A stretch of DNA of 64,000 bases from Rotaria sp. Silwood1 (Eukaryota > Rotifera > Eurotatoria > Philodinida > Philodinidae), in NCBI GenBank assembly GCA_905250075.1, contig CAJNOP010000002.1:4453565-4517564 (forward strand), in the 5' to 3' direction. Shown piece by piece: positions 1 to 13,062 of this stretch. The notes beneath the pieces are model-generated. The model searched no databases and was not told the origin of the DNA. It was given only the letters and a program-made list of their open reading frames with translations. The translations under genes and the position numbers were made by a program. Within the stretch, counting starts at the first letter, position 1, and each line of letters opens with the position of its first letter.

Positions 1-552
1 ATGGTTGAAAGTGTGCAAGAAGAGAGAACAACTGATTCGTCGGTCGGATGGCTGAATTGTAATAAAAGCGGGCGCATATATATGCGGCAAAATGTCTTTC
101 TATGGAGGAAAAAAAGAAGAAGAAGAAGAAGAGAGCTTTTGATCGTGCTACGACGACAAACCCCGAAAGAAGAAAAAAAAAAGAACACGATAGAGAGAAA
201 AAGAGAAAAAAAAGGAGAGAATAGAAAGCAGACTTTTTGAGGGATTCATTTCCGTTTTTCTCTCTTTGCTCGTCGGGGATTCGTCGTATTGGTTGTTGTT
301 GCCGTTATCGTTCACGTCGAAAGATTTGTTTGTATTCGAATTGTCGTTGTCTACATTACACGCGAACAATCAAACCATCCTTTAATTTTTAAATAATGAT
401 CAAATAGTGGTCGAGACGACGGCCACCCATCAAGCCAAATACTTATTGACTTAGTGTGTTCTCTTTTTTTTTTCACGTACATCGAGCAAAGAAAGGAAAA
501 ATAAAAATCAAACAAAAGAAAAACGAAGAAGAAGAAGAAGAGAAGAGCAAGA
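1..552. other. Upstream region of FoxA, purine-rich
   Basis: I see no gene here. The stretch is dominated by GAA/AGA-rich purine runs and short T tracts (for example 110-235 and 520-550). It directly precedes the FoxA start codon, so it presumably contains the 5' UTR and promoter, but no TATA box or other element can be assigned with confidence. The short open frames are low-complexity Lys/Arg/Glu translations. Confidence 0.5.
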
Positions 553-2100
553 ATGAAAATGCACAATCTTCAGACTAGTATTGGTGATGAATCAACATCA
601 TCATCATCATCAAATAATACTACAGCTGATTATAAACCAGCACTAAATGAACTGTTACGAATTCAACAACAACAACAACAACAACAACATGCTGTCGTTG
701 AATCACAACAATTAAATTATGTAACTCTTGTACCTGTCCAATCCCTTGCACCAACAAAAGTTGAATTAGAAACACCAACAATGCATTATTATGATAATGC
801 ACAACCATTGCCATCATCAAATTATATGTTAACACAATCACCTTATGACTTAAATCATGCTATTGAAACTGCCAATGTTGACCTAGTGTCATCTGGAGCA
901 CGTCAGCCACCAACTACAATACCAACAGCATCGGGTAATCGTCGTGGTAATGCACCATCTAAGCCACCCTATTCCTATATAAGTCTTATTACAATGGCTA
1001 TACAACATGCACCAACAGGCATGGTAACATTAAATGATATCTATCAATTTATTATGAATGTATTTCCATATTATCGACAAAATCAACAACGTTGGCAAAA
1101 TTCTATTCGTCATTCATTATCATTTAATGATTGTTTTGTTAAAGTTCCACGTGGACCTGATCGACCAGGTAAAGGTTCATATTGGACATTACATCCTGAT
1201 GCCGGTAATATGTTTGAAAATGGTTGTTATTTACGACGACAAAAACGTTTTAAATGTACAAAACAAGCATCTAAAACTCGATCACGTACATCCAATAATG
1301 GACAACAACAACAGTCAACATCGAGTATTATATTAACAAATACGAATAAGACTGATCCATCGGCATCAAATACTGATGAATCGGATGATGACAATGAATC
1401 TATTGAAAGTGGCAATGCTAGAGATGATGATGAACATCATCAACCAATGACTATGGATGGCCAAATTCATATGCCATTAACACGAACATCATCAACAACT
1501 CCTACACATATATCTCTTAATCATTCAACTGTAACTATTAATCATTTTACTGCACCTATACCAAAACTTTTATCGACAAATGAAGATACCTATCGTCAAC
1601 AAAATAGTGAGTTTTAAAAATTAAAAAAAAAATGAAAACTTAATCTTTCTAATCTGTTCTTCTTTTTTAAAGGCAATGGTGTTATGATTTCTCCTTCATC
1701 AAAACAACATGAAACATGTCAATCAGTTCCTCGTTCTCCTCAAACTCAACAACATCATCCTCATCATCTTCTTCTTCATCATCATCATGCTCATCAACTT
1801 TATTCAACTGAACAACAACAACAACAATTTCCTTCTATTCCACATACACCTGTTTATGTTGATTTACAACCATTTCCAACTAGTACAACACCAACTGATA
1901 TTGTCTATTCTGATAATGGTCCAACGTCAACAACAACAACAAATTATTTTACAACTGAATCATCACCATCATCATCAACCAATTCAATTCATCCGCATTC
2001 ATCATCTGCTTATTATTTTACACAATTTCCTCCAACATCTTCATCATCAGTTATAACGAACAACAATGTCATTGACTATCAACAGCCGGTTCGGCTTTAG
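553..2100 (+). CDS. FoxA: Forkhead transcription factor FoxA (HNF3 type)
   Basis: DNA-binding transcription factor of the FoxA class, which in animals specifies endoderm/foregut. Two exons, 553-1606 and 1673-2100, are joined by a 66-bp GTGAGT...AAAG intron in phase 1, giving about 493 residues. The forkhead domain covers about residues 137-235, beginning [15 protein letters not shown]. It contains the recognition-helix block [18 protein letters not shown] and the FoxA-typical wing 2 end [16 protein letters not shown], which separates FoxA from other Fox classes. The N-terminus has Ser and Gln runs. The region after the domain is acidic and then His/Gln/Ser/Thr rich, encoded by CAA, CAT and TCA repeats. 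An alternative in-frame ATG lies two codons downstream of the chosen start. The class is certain by motif. The C-terminal FoxA transactivation motifs were not recognised. Confidence 0.95.
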
Positions 2101-4774
2101 ATATATGAAAAGACAGCAACAAGAAAAAAATATATATATGCGTATATAGAAAACCAAATCGACTAAGCAATACTGTGATGATGATGAAAAAACGAGAATG
2201 AATGATAATCATTAAATATGTGTTAATGTGTGTGTGTGTGGTTGCTTGTGCGCGCGTGTGTGTGTCTATGTCTTCGTTCTAATTTATTCAGCTATGTCTT
2301 ACAATGTGTACAGTGGATTCTTTATACTCTACCTCATCATTGTTCTTTATTGCATCATTCATTCATATTCTTATTTGAGTACGATACCAGTATGCACCTT
2401 GTGAAGACATATTGTAGTAGGCTCAAGTAATAACGAGACAGGGGGCTTTTTTCAATTGATTGATACTCAATTGATGCCGGTGGTGTTCCTCTTTCTAACC
2501 TCCTCCTTCTCCTCCCCATGTTTTTTTTTCTAGTATACGAAACGAAAATGTTCTAGTGAAATTGACATGAACCTTACGGGGCTCTCCTTTCCTATTCAAT
2601 TCATTCATTCATTGATTCATTCATTCCGCTACATATGCACAGAACGGGATAGAAGGAGAGAGAGAGAGAGGGGGGACAGCCTAAAGCAAAAGAAATAGTG
2701 ATTGAAATTTTCTTTTTCGTGCAGTCTTCGCCGCCATCATTGTTACTGCTTGATACGATGAGTTTATAGAAGAAAAAAGAAGAAAGTAAAGCTTATATAC
2801 CGTCTGTTTTACAGCTAGTCTAATTGCTGATCGGGTTGACCTACTAGTTGCAAAGAGGGCAAGTGTCACTCATACCATATAAAGAATGAACAATCAAGAC
2901 ATTTATGTTCTGTTCTTGTTAAGTTCAATTTATATCATAATCTCATCTATATTCAAATTTCTTATTTTGGGTGTGTTTTGTTTGTCAAGTAAGAAAAAAG
3001 AGGAACATGAATGACGAAAAAAAAAACGAAACCATGAGACATAATCATACATATAGGCATGTATATATATATATATGTATATGGTATTACTGCTCGATAG
3101 TAAGCATAAAGTATCGATAGTGTATGAAGCATAATTACTATATAACTTCCCGATAACTTTCATTTTTAGGTTTCTTTATGAAAAACATACATTTTATTTA
3201 CGATTCAAAGATCTGTTATTATGACTGTAATATATAGTTCGTATTAAAATATGATTGGATAGAAAATGTCGGCATGTAAACGAACGAGAATAAAAGAAAT
3301 AGAATATTTTTCCATTAGTCGACAATTCGACTTGTTGTTCTACTCCTTTTTTTTTTTTTTGCTTTTTTCTTTATGTGAAAGTATGTGTAATGCTTGCACG
3401 CACTTATAATTGCCTCGTTCTTTCGCTTTCCACTTGATAGTAAAATGTGCTATAGTGCATGTGCATGATTTTTGATAAGAAACGTAAGCATCTCTTTCGT
3501 TCTCTCTTTCTTGCTTCGAGATAAGGCTTCGTTCTTTCTCTCATGCACAGTGCTCTTGAGAGGAGAGAACAGTTGTTGGGGTGGTGATGATGATGCTTGT
3601 AAGAGCAACCATATCGGTTGAAGCATAATAAAAACAACCTTGTCGACGTTTGTGTCGTGCTTGTCTATGCTTTACGAGAAATATACTAAATGTAGTGAAA
3701 AAGTAAAGTGGACTGATTCAAGTGTGCGTATGGCATGTGCATTGCTATATCACATAAATCGCACCATTTTACTTTTTTTTTTGTCCCTCTCTCTCTCTCT
3801 CTTATCTTCCTATTAAAAAACAACGTCAATGGACTAGCATATGACAGCTTTGAGTATTCATTCTCTATCCTTTTAGAATTCGATAGGATTACTTGCTCAT
3901 TTGGCATCTCGGATTTCGCCGCTGTTATCATTGCTTTACGAATGTCATCGGATAGGCAAAGCGTGCGACATATACATATACTCTAATGTCGATTGTTTGC
4001 GTAACGATTTAACAGGATTAATTTATCGCAAGCTTTCATCAACGGTTACTCATAGGAATAAAAATGAACAGAAAAAAAAAAAAATTTTTTGAAATCAGTC
4101 AAAAAGAAGCAAAGAAAAAGAATCGTTATTTCTATTTCGTTGAAGTTTATAATTTTATTCGAATGATGATCTTTCAATTGATAAATTTTGTAGAATATTA
4201 ATATCATTAAAGAATTGAAAAATTTATGAATAATCGTTATTATTACATTATCTAAAAAAACACCGATAAAGGCTTTTTTTTTAGTTAATCAAAGGATTTT
4301 GACTTTATATGGTTGTAGAAACCTGTTTTATATTCCATATGAAAAATGCAAATTCAATCTTAAAAGATGCATATTATGCTAAGAGACCTTTATCGACTGG
4401 ATGCCTCTAAATGTATTTCATTATGATATATAAAGTGCATAGAAAGAAATATATCATACTTTGAATCGAACAAAATAGATAACAGTGAACACAAGGTTAA
4501 AGTTTTTGCTAGATTTGTTTCAACAAGAAACTTTTTTTTTTTCATACTATTCTAAAACTTTTCACCCATAAACAGTGTATTGTATGCAATGAAGCATATA
4601 AGGTATATTCAAGATTGAATAAATAGAAGGTGCGACTATGAAAATTTCAAAAAGTTTCGTCATCTTCATATGTTATCTTGAAACACTAACACTCGACATT
4701 TTGACTTTTGTTCTTTCTCATAAATACAAATTTTTTATTATGACAGATTTATTTTTACAATTTATGTCCATGTT
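2101..4774. other. Intergenic region with microsatellites
   Basis: No gene is visible. After the FoxA stop come a GT-rich stretch (about 2225-2275), an AG run (about 2656-2675), an AT run near 3062-3080 and several poly-T tracts (3348-3360, 3772-3782). Open frames here are short and of simple composition. The region separates FoxA from the decayed NAGLU copy. It probably contains the FoxA 3' UTR, but no polyadenylation site was assigned. Confidence 0.5.
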
Positions 4775-6950
4775 CATGAATCATTTCTGACGAAAATTTG
4801 TTTGCATTTTCAACAAAAGCTCTTATGAAAAAAATATTTTATCAAAGTAAGATTTGAAGTTTTGAATACAAAATTATAAAAATAAATTTCTTCGTCACTC
4901 TTTACATATTATTGAAAAGCTAAATCAATTACATAAAAAACAATATATGAATGAGATAAACTCAACATCATGAAAAATCTTTTAATTCTAAACTGCTATC
5001 AATTGATTAAAAGCATGGATGAACTTACAGTGAAGTGTAATGCTTTTGTTATATCTGTTAAATTATATTGAAATAAATCTGAATCAAGTATATTTGATGC
5101 ATTAACTAAGAGCTGGCAAGTTGATATCAGAGAGTGCAGAGTGAAAATGATCTATTTGAGACATAAGAAAAAAAAAAAGGCATCTTTGAGACATGCGTTA
5201 ATTATAACATACTATTTTTACATTGTTCATTATTTTGTTATTACCTATTCAATGTTAATGAATCAGAAGCAGCTGTATTTTGTAAACAGAATTTTTCAAT
5301 AACTACTGTACGTATAATACTGAACGAGACATTGAATGGCCTGCTGAATAACGAAGCTGAAGACTTTTAATTACATTGAAGAAATGAACCGAAAAAAAAG
5401 AATGATTTCGATAAAATTGATGTAATATATTCCATTTGAAGTGATAGTCATAGAATGATTGCAAACGTAAGTATTATAGTCGAACTTCTAAATATAGGCC
5501 GAGTTATATTTGATGGTTCTTAGACAAGAATATATATATATAATGATAAAAAGAAGAAAATTAAGCTTTTTGTGCTTGATAAATATTGTTCAGATAACTT
5601 CTAACACAATTAAGAGTTTAAGATCTCTGGAAAAATAACCAAGCTGATATTACTGTGAATCATAAGAAACGTTATATGTTCATCGTTGTTAAATAAAAGT
5701 TACTACCAAATAGCATCTGGATCAACTGTACACTTTGCTTGATATGGATTTACATTTAGATTGGCACAATAATTGAAATACCTAATAAGTTTCAATAATA
5801 GTTTCTATCATGAATAAAATTAAATTTACTTGACTGATGATAGCATGTTGAACATATTTTCAAGCATAATAATATATCAAGTTCTATTGAGTAAAATGAT
5901 TCTCTGATAAAACGCAATTTTCTCTTTGGTATTTATGTTACTAGTATCAATTACATCGAAATGATTAGTTTTATTGATTTTTGAATAATATAGTATGGTG
6001 TTGACTAGCATAGAATCGGACAATGTAAAAGTGAAAAATAGGTACAAAATTCATGAATTTAACGAAAGATAGTTTCATCAGAAATATCCATTGAATTATT
6101 CAATAACTCCAGTTTTGATTTCAATATGAGAAGTTCTTTAGGACCAGTTTTTTTTTAACAGGAAGCTATGTATATCGGAAACCGTTTTCATTCTCAGAAT
6201 AAGATGGATTATCCACCTTCTTGCAATATATACGTACATGCATAGTACTTTTACTCTTTTTTCTTCAAATAGCATATATTCAAAACAATGCATAATTGAA
6301 ATTTCACCAACATTCATTTCAATTAAATTCAATCCAATTCGATGAATTATTAAATTTTCGCCATGGGAAACGTAAAAAAAAGCAGAATTCACAGTGATAA
6401 TCAGTCGTGCTGTACTATTCAGTGGTATTTTCACCTATGCCTGCGCACTGCGAGGCATGAAATCAGTAAAAGCAGCTAGAACTGGTATTCTTTTAATATC
6501 TGTCATTTGTTGAATTATTTATTTAGCAAGTTTAAATTGTGATTCATGCCATCTTTTACGACTATGGACTAGCATGCTTTTGAAGATTACAAACTAAAAA
6601 CGCTAGATCTGTGGAATAATAATCTAATTCCAATTGTGTAAAACGCATTCGTAGAAAGACCCTACAATGGCATCAAATAGAAATTATTCGTCTATTCATT
6701 GATTGTTTAAAAAACTATGCCTGATGATGTTGAAATGAGCATCGATTTAGATGAAAAACTATTAAAAAGTTGAAAAACATCTTTGTTATAGAATGCTAGA
6801 TTAGCATTGTTCGAAACATTAAAGAATTGAGTAATTGAAGCCCTATCAAGTACACAAAAGATTAAATTCATGATTGCTTGTGTCCATCAAATGGTATTGT
6901 CAATCGCATAAATTTCTTTGAAAAAAATTCTAAAAGTAGATCAATTTCTA
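4775..6950 (-). pseudogene. NAGLU: Decayed tandem copy of NAGLU
   Basis: A minus-strand relic of the neighbouring NAGLU gene, collinear with it. Stretches at about 4840-4900, 4985-5155, 5450-5480, 5535-5660, 6430-6660 and 6740-6930 match the intact gene at about 8700-8760, 8945-9110, 9640-9670, 9750-9860, 10790-11095 and 11575-11800. Readable peptide remains include LDRASITQFFNV against [12 protein letters not shown] in the intact gene. The copy is dead. In the block matching the [10 protein letters not shown] stretch, a CAA codon has become TAA (plus-strand 6519-6521), and most exon joins and intervening segments are no longer recognisable. Nothing matching the last three exons (7467-7878) was found, so the copy is also 3'-truncated. 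Its position directly downstream, in the same orientation, indicates tandem duplication followed by decay. Confidence 0.88.
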
Positions 6951-7466
6951 TTGAAAACTAATAAATTTGTCAGTTGAGTAGGGTAAAACTGATCAAAAAC
7001 TATCGACGGTTAAGTTTGTTATTTTCAAATAAAACAATCTTTTTTTAGAATTTTTGCAGAAAGAAAAAACAAACTTCTTCTTATTCGTTTCGATATCTTC
7101 TTCTAGATCATGGACAGATTGTGTAATATGAATTGAACAATGTTACATCAAAAGATAGATTGTATCATCATTTAAAGAGTTAAGAATGAATTTATTTATA
7201 AATTGTCTTCACAGAAAATTTTAAAATAGAACAGAAAAATTAAAAAATATTTCACCAAAACCAAAATACTTCATTGTACATAAGTATAGATGCTAGTAGT
7301 ATCTCAATCACAGTAGAAGTTATATCATATTGTACATTCAAAAATTAATAATAAGAATTTGTTCTGAATAACATTCAATAATTAATAGGGAACCGAAAAT
7401 GAAAAAATAATATCAATACAGATTCATAAAAGAAAAAGATTGAAATTTAAATGAAGTTAGAAATAA

Positions 7467-10400
7467 TTATTGTATTTTTTTGTTGTAATTGAAATAATGC
7501 TTAAAAGGAAATTGTTGTTTTGGAATGCTTAATGGCACATCAATATTGTTCAATGTCGATCGATATTTATTGTATAATTCACGAGCAATCATAATTGAAT
7601 CACCTAAAAATGTATAAAGATTGATTTACAAAAAAAAAAGAAATCGTATAAGAAAATTAACCTTGTGTAGTTGTTGGATAATGCTTTGTATCTAACATAA
7701 TAAATGGTAATTCAGCTTCGAGAAATAAACGTTCCTCCAAAACACCACTATCAACAGGTTGACCCTGAACATGCATTATTTTATTCAAAAGATAAATAAA
7801 TAAAAATAAATATATTATACTTCTACAAGACTTTTAAGTAACATGTCAAAGAAGACATGCCATCGAGGAGCATAATAGCTATAAAGAAATAAAACTATTA
7901 AGTAAATAAAAATAAATAATAAGCAGTACGAATTCATGTAGTTATTATTCTAAACAACTTAATTGACACATATTTTATAAGTAAAGACTTTTAACTAATA
8001 AAATTTTGAAGAATATTTTTTAATTAACACGTTTTTACATAATAAAAAAAGATTCCATAAGTTATGGACCTCATCAAAAATTACTTTATATGTCATTAAA
8101 AAGTGATCCCTACTTAACTATATTTCTATGAGTTTTGAGTATTTAGGATAGTGTTTTAAATGGTACATCAGTCGATCACATTATCACTTTTAATATTAGT
8201 AATATAAACAAAAGAAAAATAATAATTAAAATCCCAAAATCAATCAGTATTCTTGTTTAGGAAGTTCTAATGAATTATGAATACTTTGTAGGTAATGTAA
8301 GACAATTATAAAAAGCAATACATGGTATCGAAGGTGTGGGTTTGACTATCCTCTATATCCACATTCCTAATTATCACATTTGTTTGGTTCATATCACTAA
8401 TATTAAAGGAGATAACGTCATCGGATAATATGTCATATAAAACATCGTCCTCAATACTCGAAGCTCGTATAGATATGGTTGAATATGGACCACTCTTTAT
8501 ATATTACTTTTTCTGAAAGCAGAAAATGAAATACTAATGGATGAATTCGAGAATCTAGATTCGATACATAAAAATATTGATTTTTATCTTAGCAAGTAAA
8601 AAGAATAATTTCTATACATACTCTTGAATCATTCCAGACCAAAATTTACTTGCATAATCATATAATTCTAATGTATAATTATTTCCCCAAATGGATATTT
8701 GAAGTTTAGCATTAAAATTATAAAAATGAATTTCTTCTTCACTCTTTGCAAATTTTAATGCATCACCGATCCAATTACCTAATAGAAAACGACGATCTGA
8801 AGCTAATACCATTTCCATATCAGCCAAAATATCAACAAGAATAGCTGCTTGATTACTTAAAAAGAGTTAAAATATTCGAAATAAACCACAACATATTATT
8901 ATTAATTACAGACCCAACTCCGTAGAGATCTTTTTGATTGAAAGCAGCTATCAATTGACTATAATCAATAGCAAATTTATATTGTAGAACTTCTTTAGTA
9001 ATATCTACTAAATCATATCGAAATAAATCCGAATCAAGTTCAGCTGACGCATCAACTAACAGTTCCCAAGCAAAAAATAGAGATTTGAGATCGAAATTGA
9101 TCTAATATGCAAACCGGTATAAATTCTTTTCTCATACATAATGCAAAGCAACTTACAGCTTGATCTTCACTAACTCCTGGTCTGTGTAACATTAATGAAT
9201 AACCACCACTCTGAGTTTTCTGATAAACTGAATTTCCTAATATTTGCCAAGCGTACAGTGCAGAAGTAGGCATTGCATCATTACTTGCATATCGACGTAA
9301 GACAAAATCGACTAACCTAAATAATCAGATTTATATTTGAAAAATGACCTGCGCTTAAATAGAGTCACCATTGATTTAATTCACTCGCTTTCAATGGAGT
9401 GCGCCATGATTGTTCCAGTGCAAATTCATACATAATTTCGTTTTGATTTATACCTTCCATTGTGATACCAACACCAATCATATATTGACCTGAATAGTTA
9501 CGAGCAGCTTGTGGTCCCTAAAATTAACATTCAGTTTCTTTCACAGTCATATAGAGCTATAGTTACATTGGTAACATCAACAAGAGAACCGAACAAATCA
9601 TTATTACCACCAAAATCATGTAACATATTCCATATATAAAAATGTCCATAGAATGATTGAAAACGTGCATATTGTGGCATCGCTTCAGAGTAGAGGTCTA
9701 ATAAAATGAGATTTCCCTTTTATGAGAAAATATACTTTATACAATAATACATCTAAGATGATTAAGCTTTTCGTACTTGAGGAACTTTGCTCAGATAACT
9801 TTTGACACGGTCAGGCGTCCAAAAACCTTCAAGAAATAACCAAGCTAACATCACCCTAAATCAGAAATGAAAAAGTATATTCTTTTCATGCTAGTAAACA
9901 TCTACCAAACAGCATCAGGATCAACCGTTTTCATAGTTTGAAAAATGCGTGCATTGATATCAGCCAAATAATTGAGATCACTATGTAAGATGTTTAAATA
10001 AATAATAAACTTACAAAAATTAAAAATACCCAATCGGTGGTGGCATCTCATTGAATAGATCACAAGCAAAATAATGTGAATCTATGTTAAGAGAAACAAT
10101 TGTCTAAAATTAAAAAAGAAATTTAGCTTTCTCTCATATCTAATTCATAAATTACAATGTACGTTACAACAAAAGTGTATCATAGTGTTTAACATCAAAT
10201 GCTATAAATCTCAAAATGAGAAGTCTCAGGAATAGTATATACAATTTTTTTTAATCAATTTAATATACAATCAAAATTCTAAATGCAAATTTGCAAAAGA
10301 CCAAGACTAGTAGTGTTATTGACTTTGTCATTAAATTTTTCAAAAAAAAATCGAATATCTACAAAGCAACATACTTCATTAAGTAGGGCAACACCAACTG

Positions 10401-11790
10401 TTTGAAAAAATGGATCAGTTGGATCAAGATATGGCAGACTAAGATGAAACAGAAATATTTTTCTTTTCGTTGACATACATCGTATGGCTTCAAACTTACC
10501 AAGATTCATTACAACCGAAGCCGACCCAATTCGCCGAATAATGAAATTTCGCTGTAGGAAAATGTCTAAAAAAAATATCATAATGCATTATTCTTCTAAT
10601 AACGTAAATACGAAAAAAAAAACTATAATTATGGATTCAACGTTAATTGACAAAATATTTCTCATCAGTATATGTGACTTGAACAGAATCTTACACGACT
10701 ACGAAGACTAATGACATAGCTTGACAAAAAAGTATAGCTACCGATCAATAAAAGTTGAATATTAAAGCTATCATTAACAGCAACTCACTTAGGTGCAGTA
10801 CGAGGCATGAAACCAGTGAAAGCAGGTAGAACTGGAATGATTCCAATATCAGTCATTCTTTGAATTATTTGTTTAGCAAGTTCAAATTGTGATTCATGCC
10901 ATTTTCTTGACAATGGACCAGCATGCTTTTGAAGATTACCCATACGATGCCTTTTATTAACATTCAAAAATCGTTCTCTACTAAATTATAAAAAGAAATA
11001 AATCTCTCGATCTCTTACCAAGCTAAAAAAGCTGGTCCCGTGAAATAATCATCTAATTCCGATTGAGTAAAACCCATTCGTAGAAAGACCTTATAACGTA
11101 TCAAATAGAAAATATTCATCCATTGATTGATCTTTGTTCTTTAAAAAGAAAACACTGACTTTACTAAAAATATATTCCATTCCAGTTGTTGCATATGCTA
11201 TATTGATACCATTCATAGCCATCCAATCTATCTCTTTTTCCCATCTGCATATTCAAAAACATAAGAAATTAATACAAAACTCATAGAAACGAAAATTTAC
11301 CTGGAAAAATTCCAAAATACAGCTGAATAACTGAATGTACATGGATTACCATACCAACGAAAAACGTCATTGACCACAATTTGAATCTGTGTAGATAATG
11401 GAATTAATGATGATTGAGGTAGTTGGATATTTTTGCCTGACCAATAAACTACACAAAATATAAAGAAATAAATCGATAAAATAAAGATAAAAATTTAATC
11501 ATACATGAATTCTGTGCAACATATTTGAGATAGTAATTGAATCCCATTGCAGCAGCTACACCTGATGATGCTGATATCAGTATTGATCCAGGTGTAAAAC
11601 CATTGGAAAGTTGAAAAACATCTTTGTCATTAACTGTTAAGTTAGCACTGATCAAAACTTGAAACAATTGAGCAACTGGAGCATCATCAAGTACACGAGA
11701 GATCAAATCTGTGATTGCTTTTGTTGTAGTTGAAGAAACTGCAGGTTTCGACCATCGAATAGTTTTGCTAATTACATACGATTCTTTGAA
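7467..11790 (-). CDS. NAGLU: Alpha-N-acetylglucosaminidase (GH89, lysosomal)
   Basis: Lysosomal glycosidase that removes terminal alpha-N-acetylglucosamine from heparan sulfate. It is split into many exons by short introns. The last three are 7467-7603, 7662-7764 and 7821-7878, followed upstream by a roughly 740-bp intron. GH89 landmarks in order are: N-terminal [17 protein letters not shown] with a [14 protein letters not shown] block; [54 protein letters not shown], containing the expected catalytic acid/base Glu (about 10050); [14 protein letters not shown], containing the expected nucleophile Glu (about 9450); [14 protein letters not shown]; and [14 protein letters not shown]. Both catalytic glutamates are kept, so the gene looks functional. 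The start is unresolved: the frame stays open to a stop at 11842-11844 with no ATG, so a signal-peptide exon probably lies upstream. One internal join (about 8860-8915) needs a non-canonical-looking GTCTGT donor. Confidence 0.92.
8240..8600 (+). other. Long NAGLU intron with a short readable frame
   Basis: This is part of the only long intron (about 7879-8621) of the intact NAGLU gene. On the plus strand a frame from about 8325 to 8425 reads as ordinary-looking protein (including [19 protein letters not shown]) before a stop. It is too short to assign to a family. It could be chance or a remnant of an insertion. Confidence 0.25.
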
Positions 11791-11844
11791 AAAAAGATTA
11801 AATAATATGTCACGAATTTCCTCGTTGGAATCATAGAAATTTTA

Positions 11845-13062
11845 ATTTCATCGAATCTTAGTACGCATTAAGTTAATATTCTTTGAATTCTTCAACAATG
11901 AAATAAAGCAATAATCTACATTAGTTTTAAATTTTCATTTTGCCTTCCTGAGAGAAAACTTTTGCTCATTATATGTTCACTGTTTAGATATTTGATTCTA
12001 AGCTAAACATTGTTTTATAAGTTTCGATCCCATTTTTTTTTGTATCTTAGCTGTATTGAAAGATGGATAGATATTGAATATATATACTTGTAATTTAGCA
12101 CATCAGCTATTATCCAAGAGAGATTGGACTCATTTTGCATTAACTCAAAAGAAATACTATATTGACGAAAAATATAGATAGAGTTTCATCCAAGTCATTG
12201 TTTCAACGTGACCAAATGTTAAGGAATTCTATTATTCAAATACATATATTTAATACCTATCCACCTTCAAATGCAAACTAAGATAGAAAAGATAAGATTG
12301 AAACTTATGAAATATTTTTTATTTTTTTTCTGTTTAAAATTTTTTTGTGTTTACTTAGATATTATCTAATCACATCTAACTTCATCCGTGCTTGTAAACT
12401 TCAAAACTTGCCTGTAAACAAGACAACGAAATTAATGTCACGAAAATTAAATTTAAAGAACTATCAGCATAATTCAAATGCATATTTTTATAAGGTACGA
12501 AATAAAAACATTACAAATGTGCCAAAATAATCCTGACCCAAGTCAAAAGATCACAAATTGAGATTATTTAAATTTTCACGATTTTCCTTTTTTTATTTTT
12601 TAATTCCAACAGACAATAATAAAAACATGATGGTTACAAGATTAAAATCCAATACAAGTTTAAAGTATATTAAATGTAGAAACTAAAGAGTAAATGTGTT
12701 CTTTTTTTTTAGAATTTCAACTTAGGAGACGATAAATTTTCCGTAATAATTGTAACATGATTCAAATTTCTTTTCAGGAAAAATCTTCTTTAAATGTATT
12801 TGACTTACGATGTAATAAAAGTAGGACGACCACATATTGTAATATAGAACGCAACATTATTATCTAGAGAGCACAGGTTTAGTTTATTCTTGGGTTCCTT
12901 CTTTGTTTCTGCGAAGATATGGAATAAAGATAAAAAGAAGTAAAGATCAACAAATAACAGAACAAAGGCGAAAAAAAAAAGTCAACAGTTTGATAACTTA
13001 TGTTCTAGATTAGGAAACAAAATGAAATGTTTATTTGTTATTGTTGTTTGTTTTTGTGTTTA
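11845..13062. other. Intergenic region between NAGLU and PSMD12
   Basis: AT-rich sequence with homopolymer runs and no recognised gene. It should contain the missing first exon and promoter of NAGLU at its low-coordinate side and the PSMD12 3' UTR at its high-coordinate side. The small plus-strand open frame at 12345-12530 has no recognisable motif and is not supported as a gene. Confidence 0.4.

Noticed and set aside
620..2056. Overlapping frames in FoxA exons (Val- or His/Asn-rich)
   Set aside because: Shadows of CAA, CAT and TCA repeats in the real FoxA frame.
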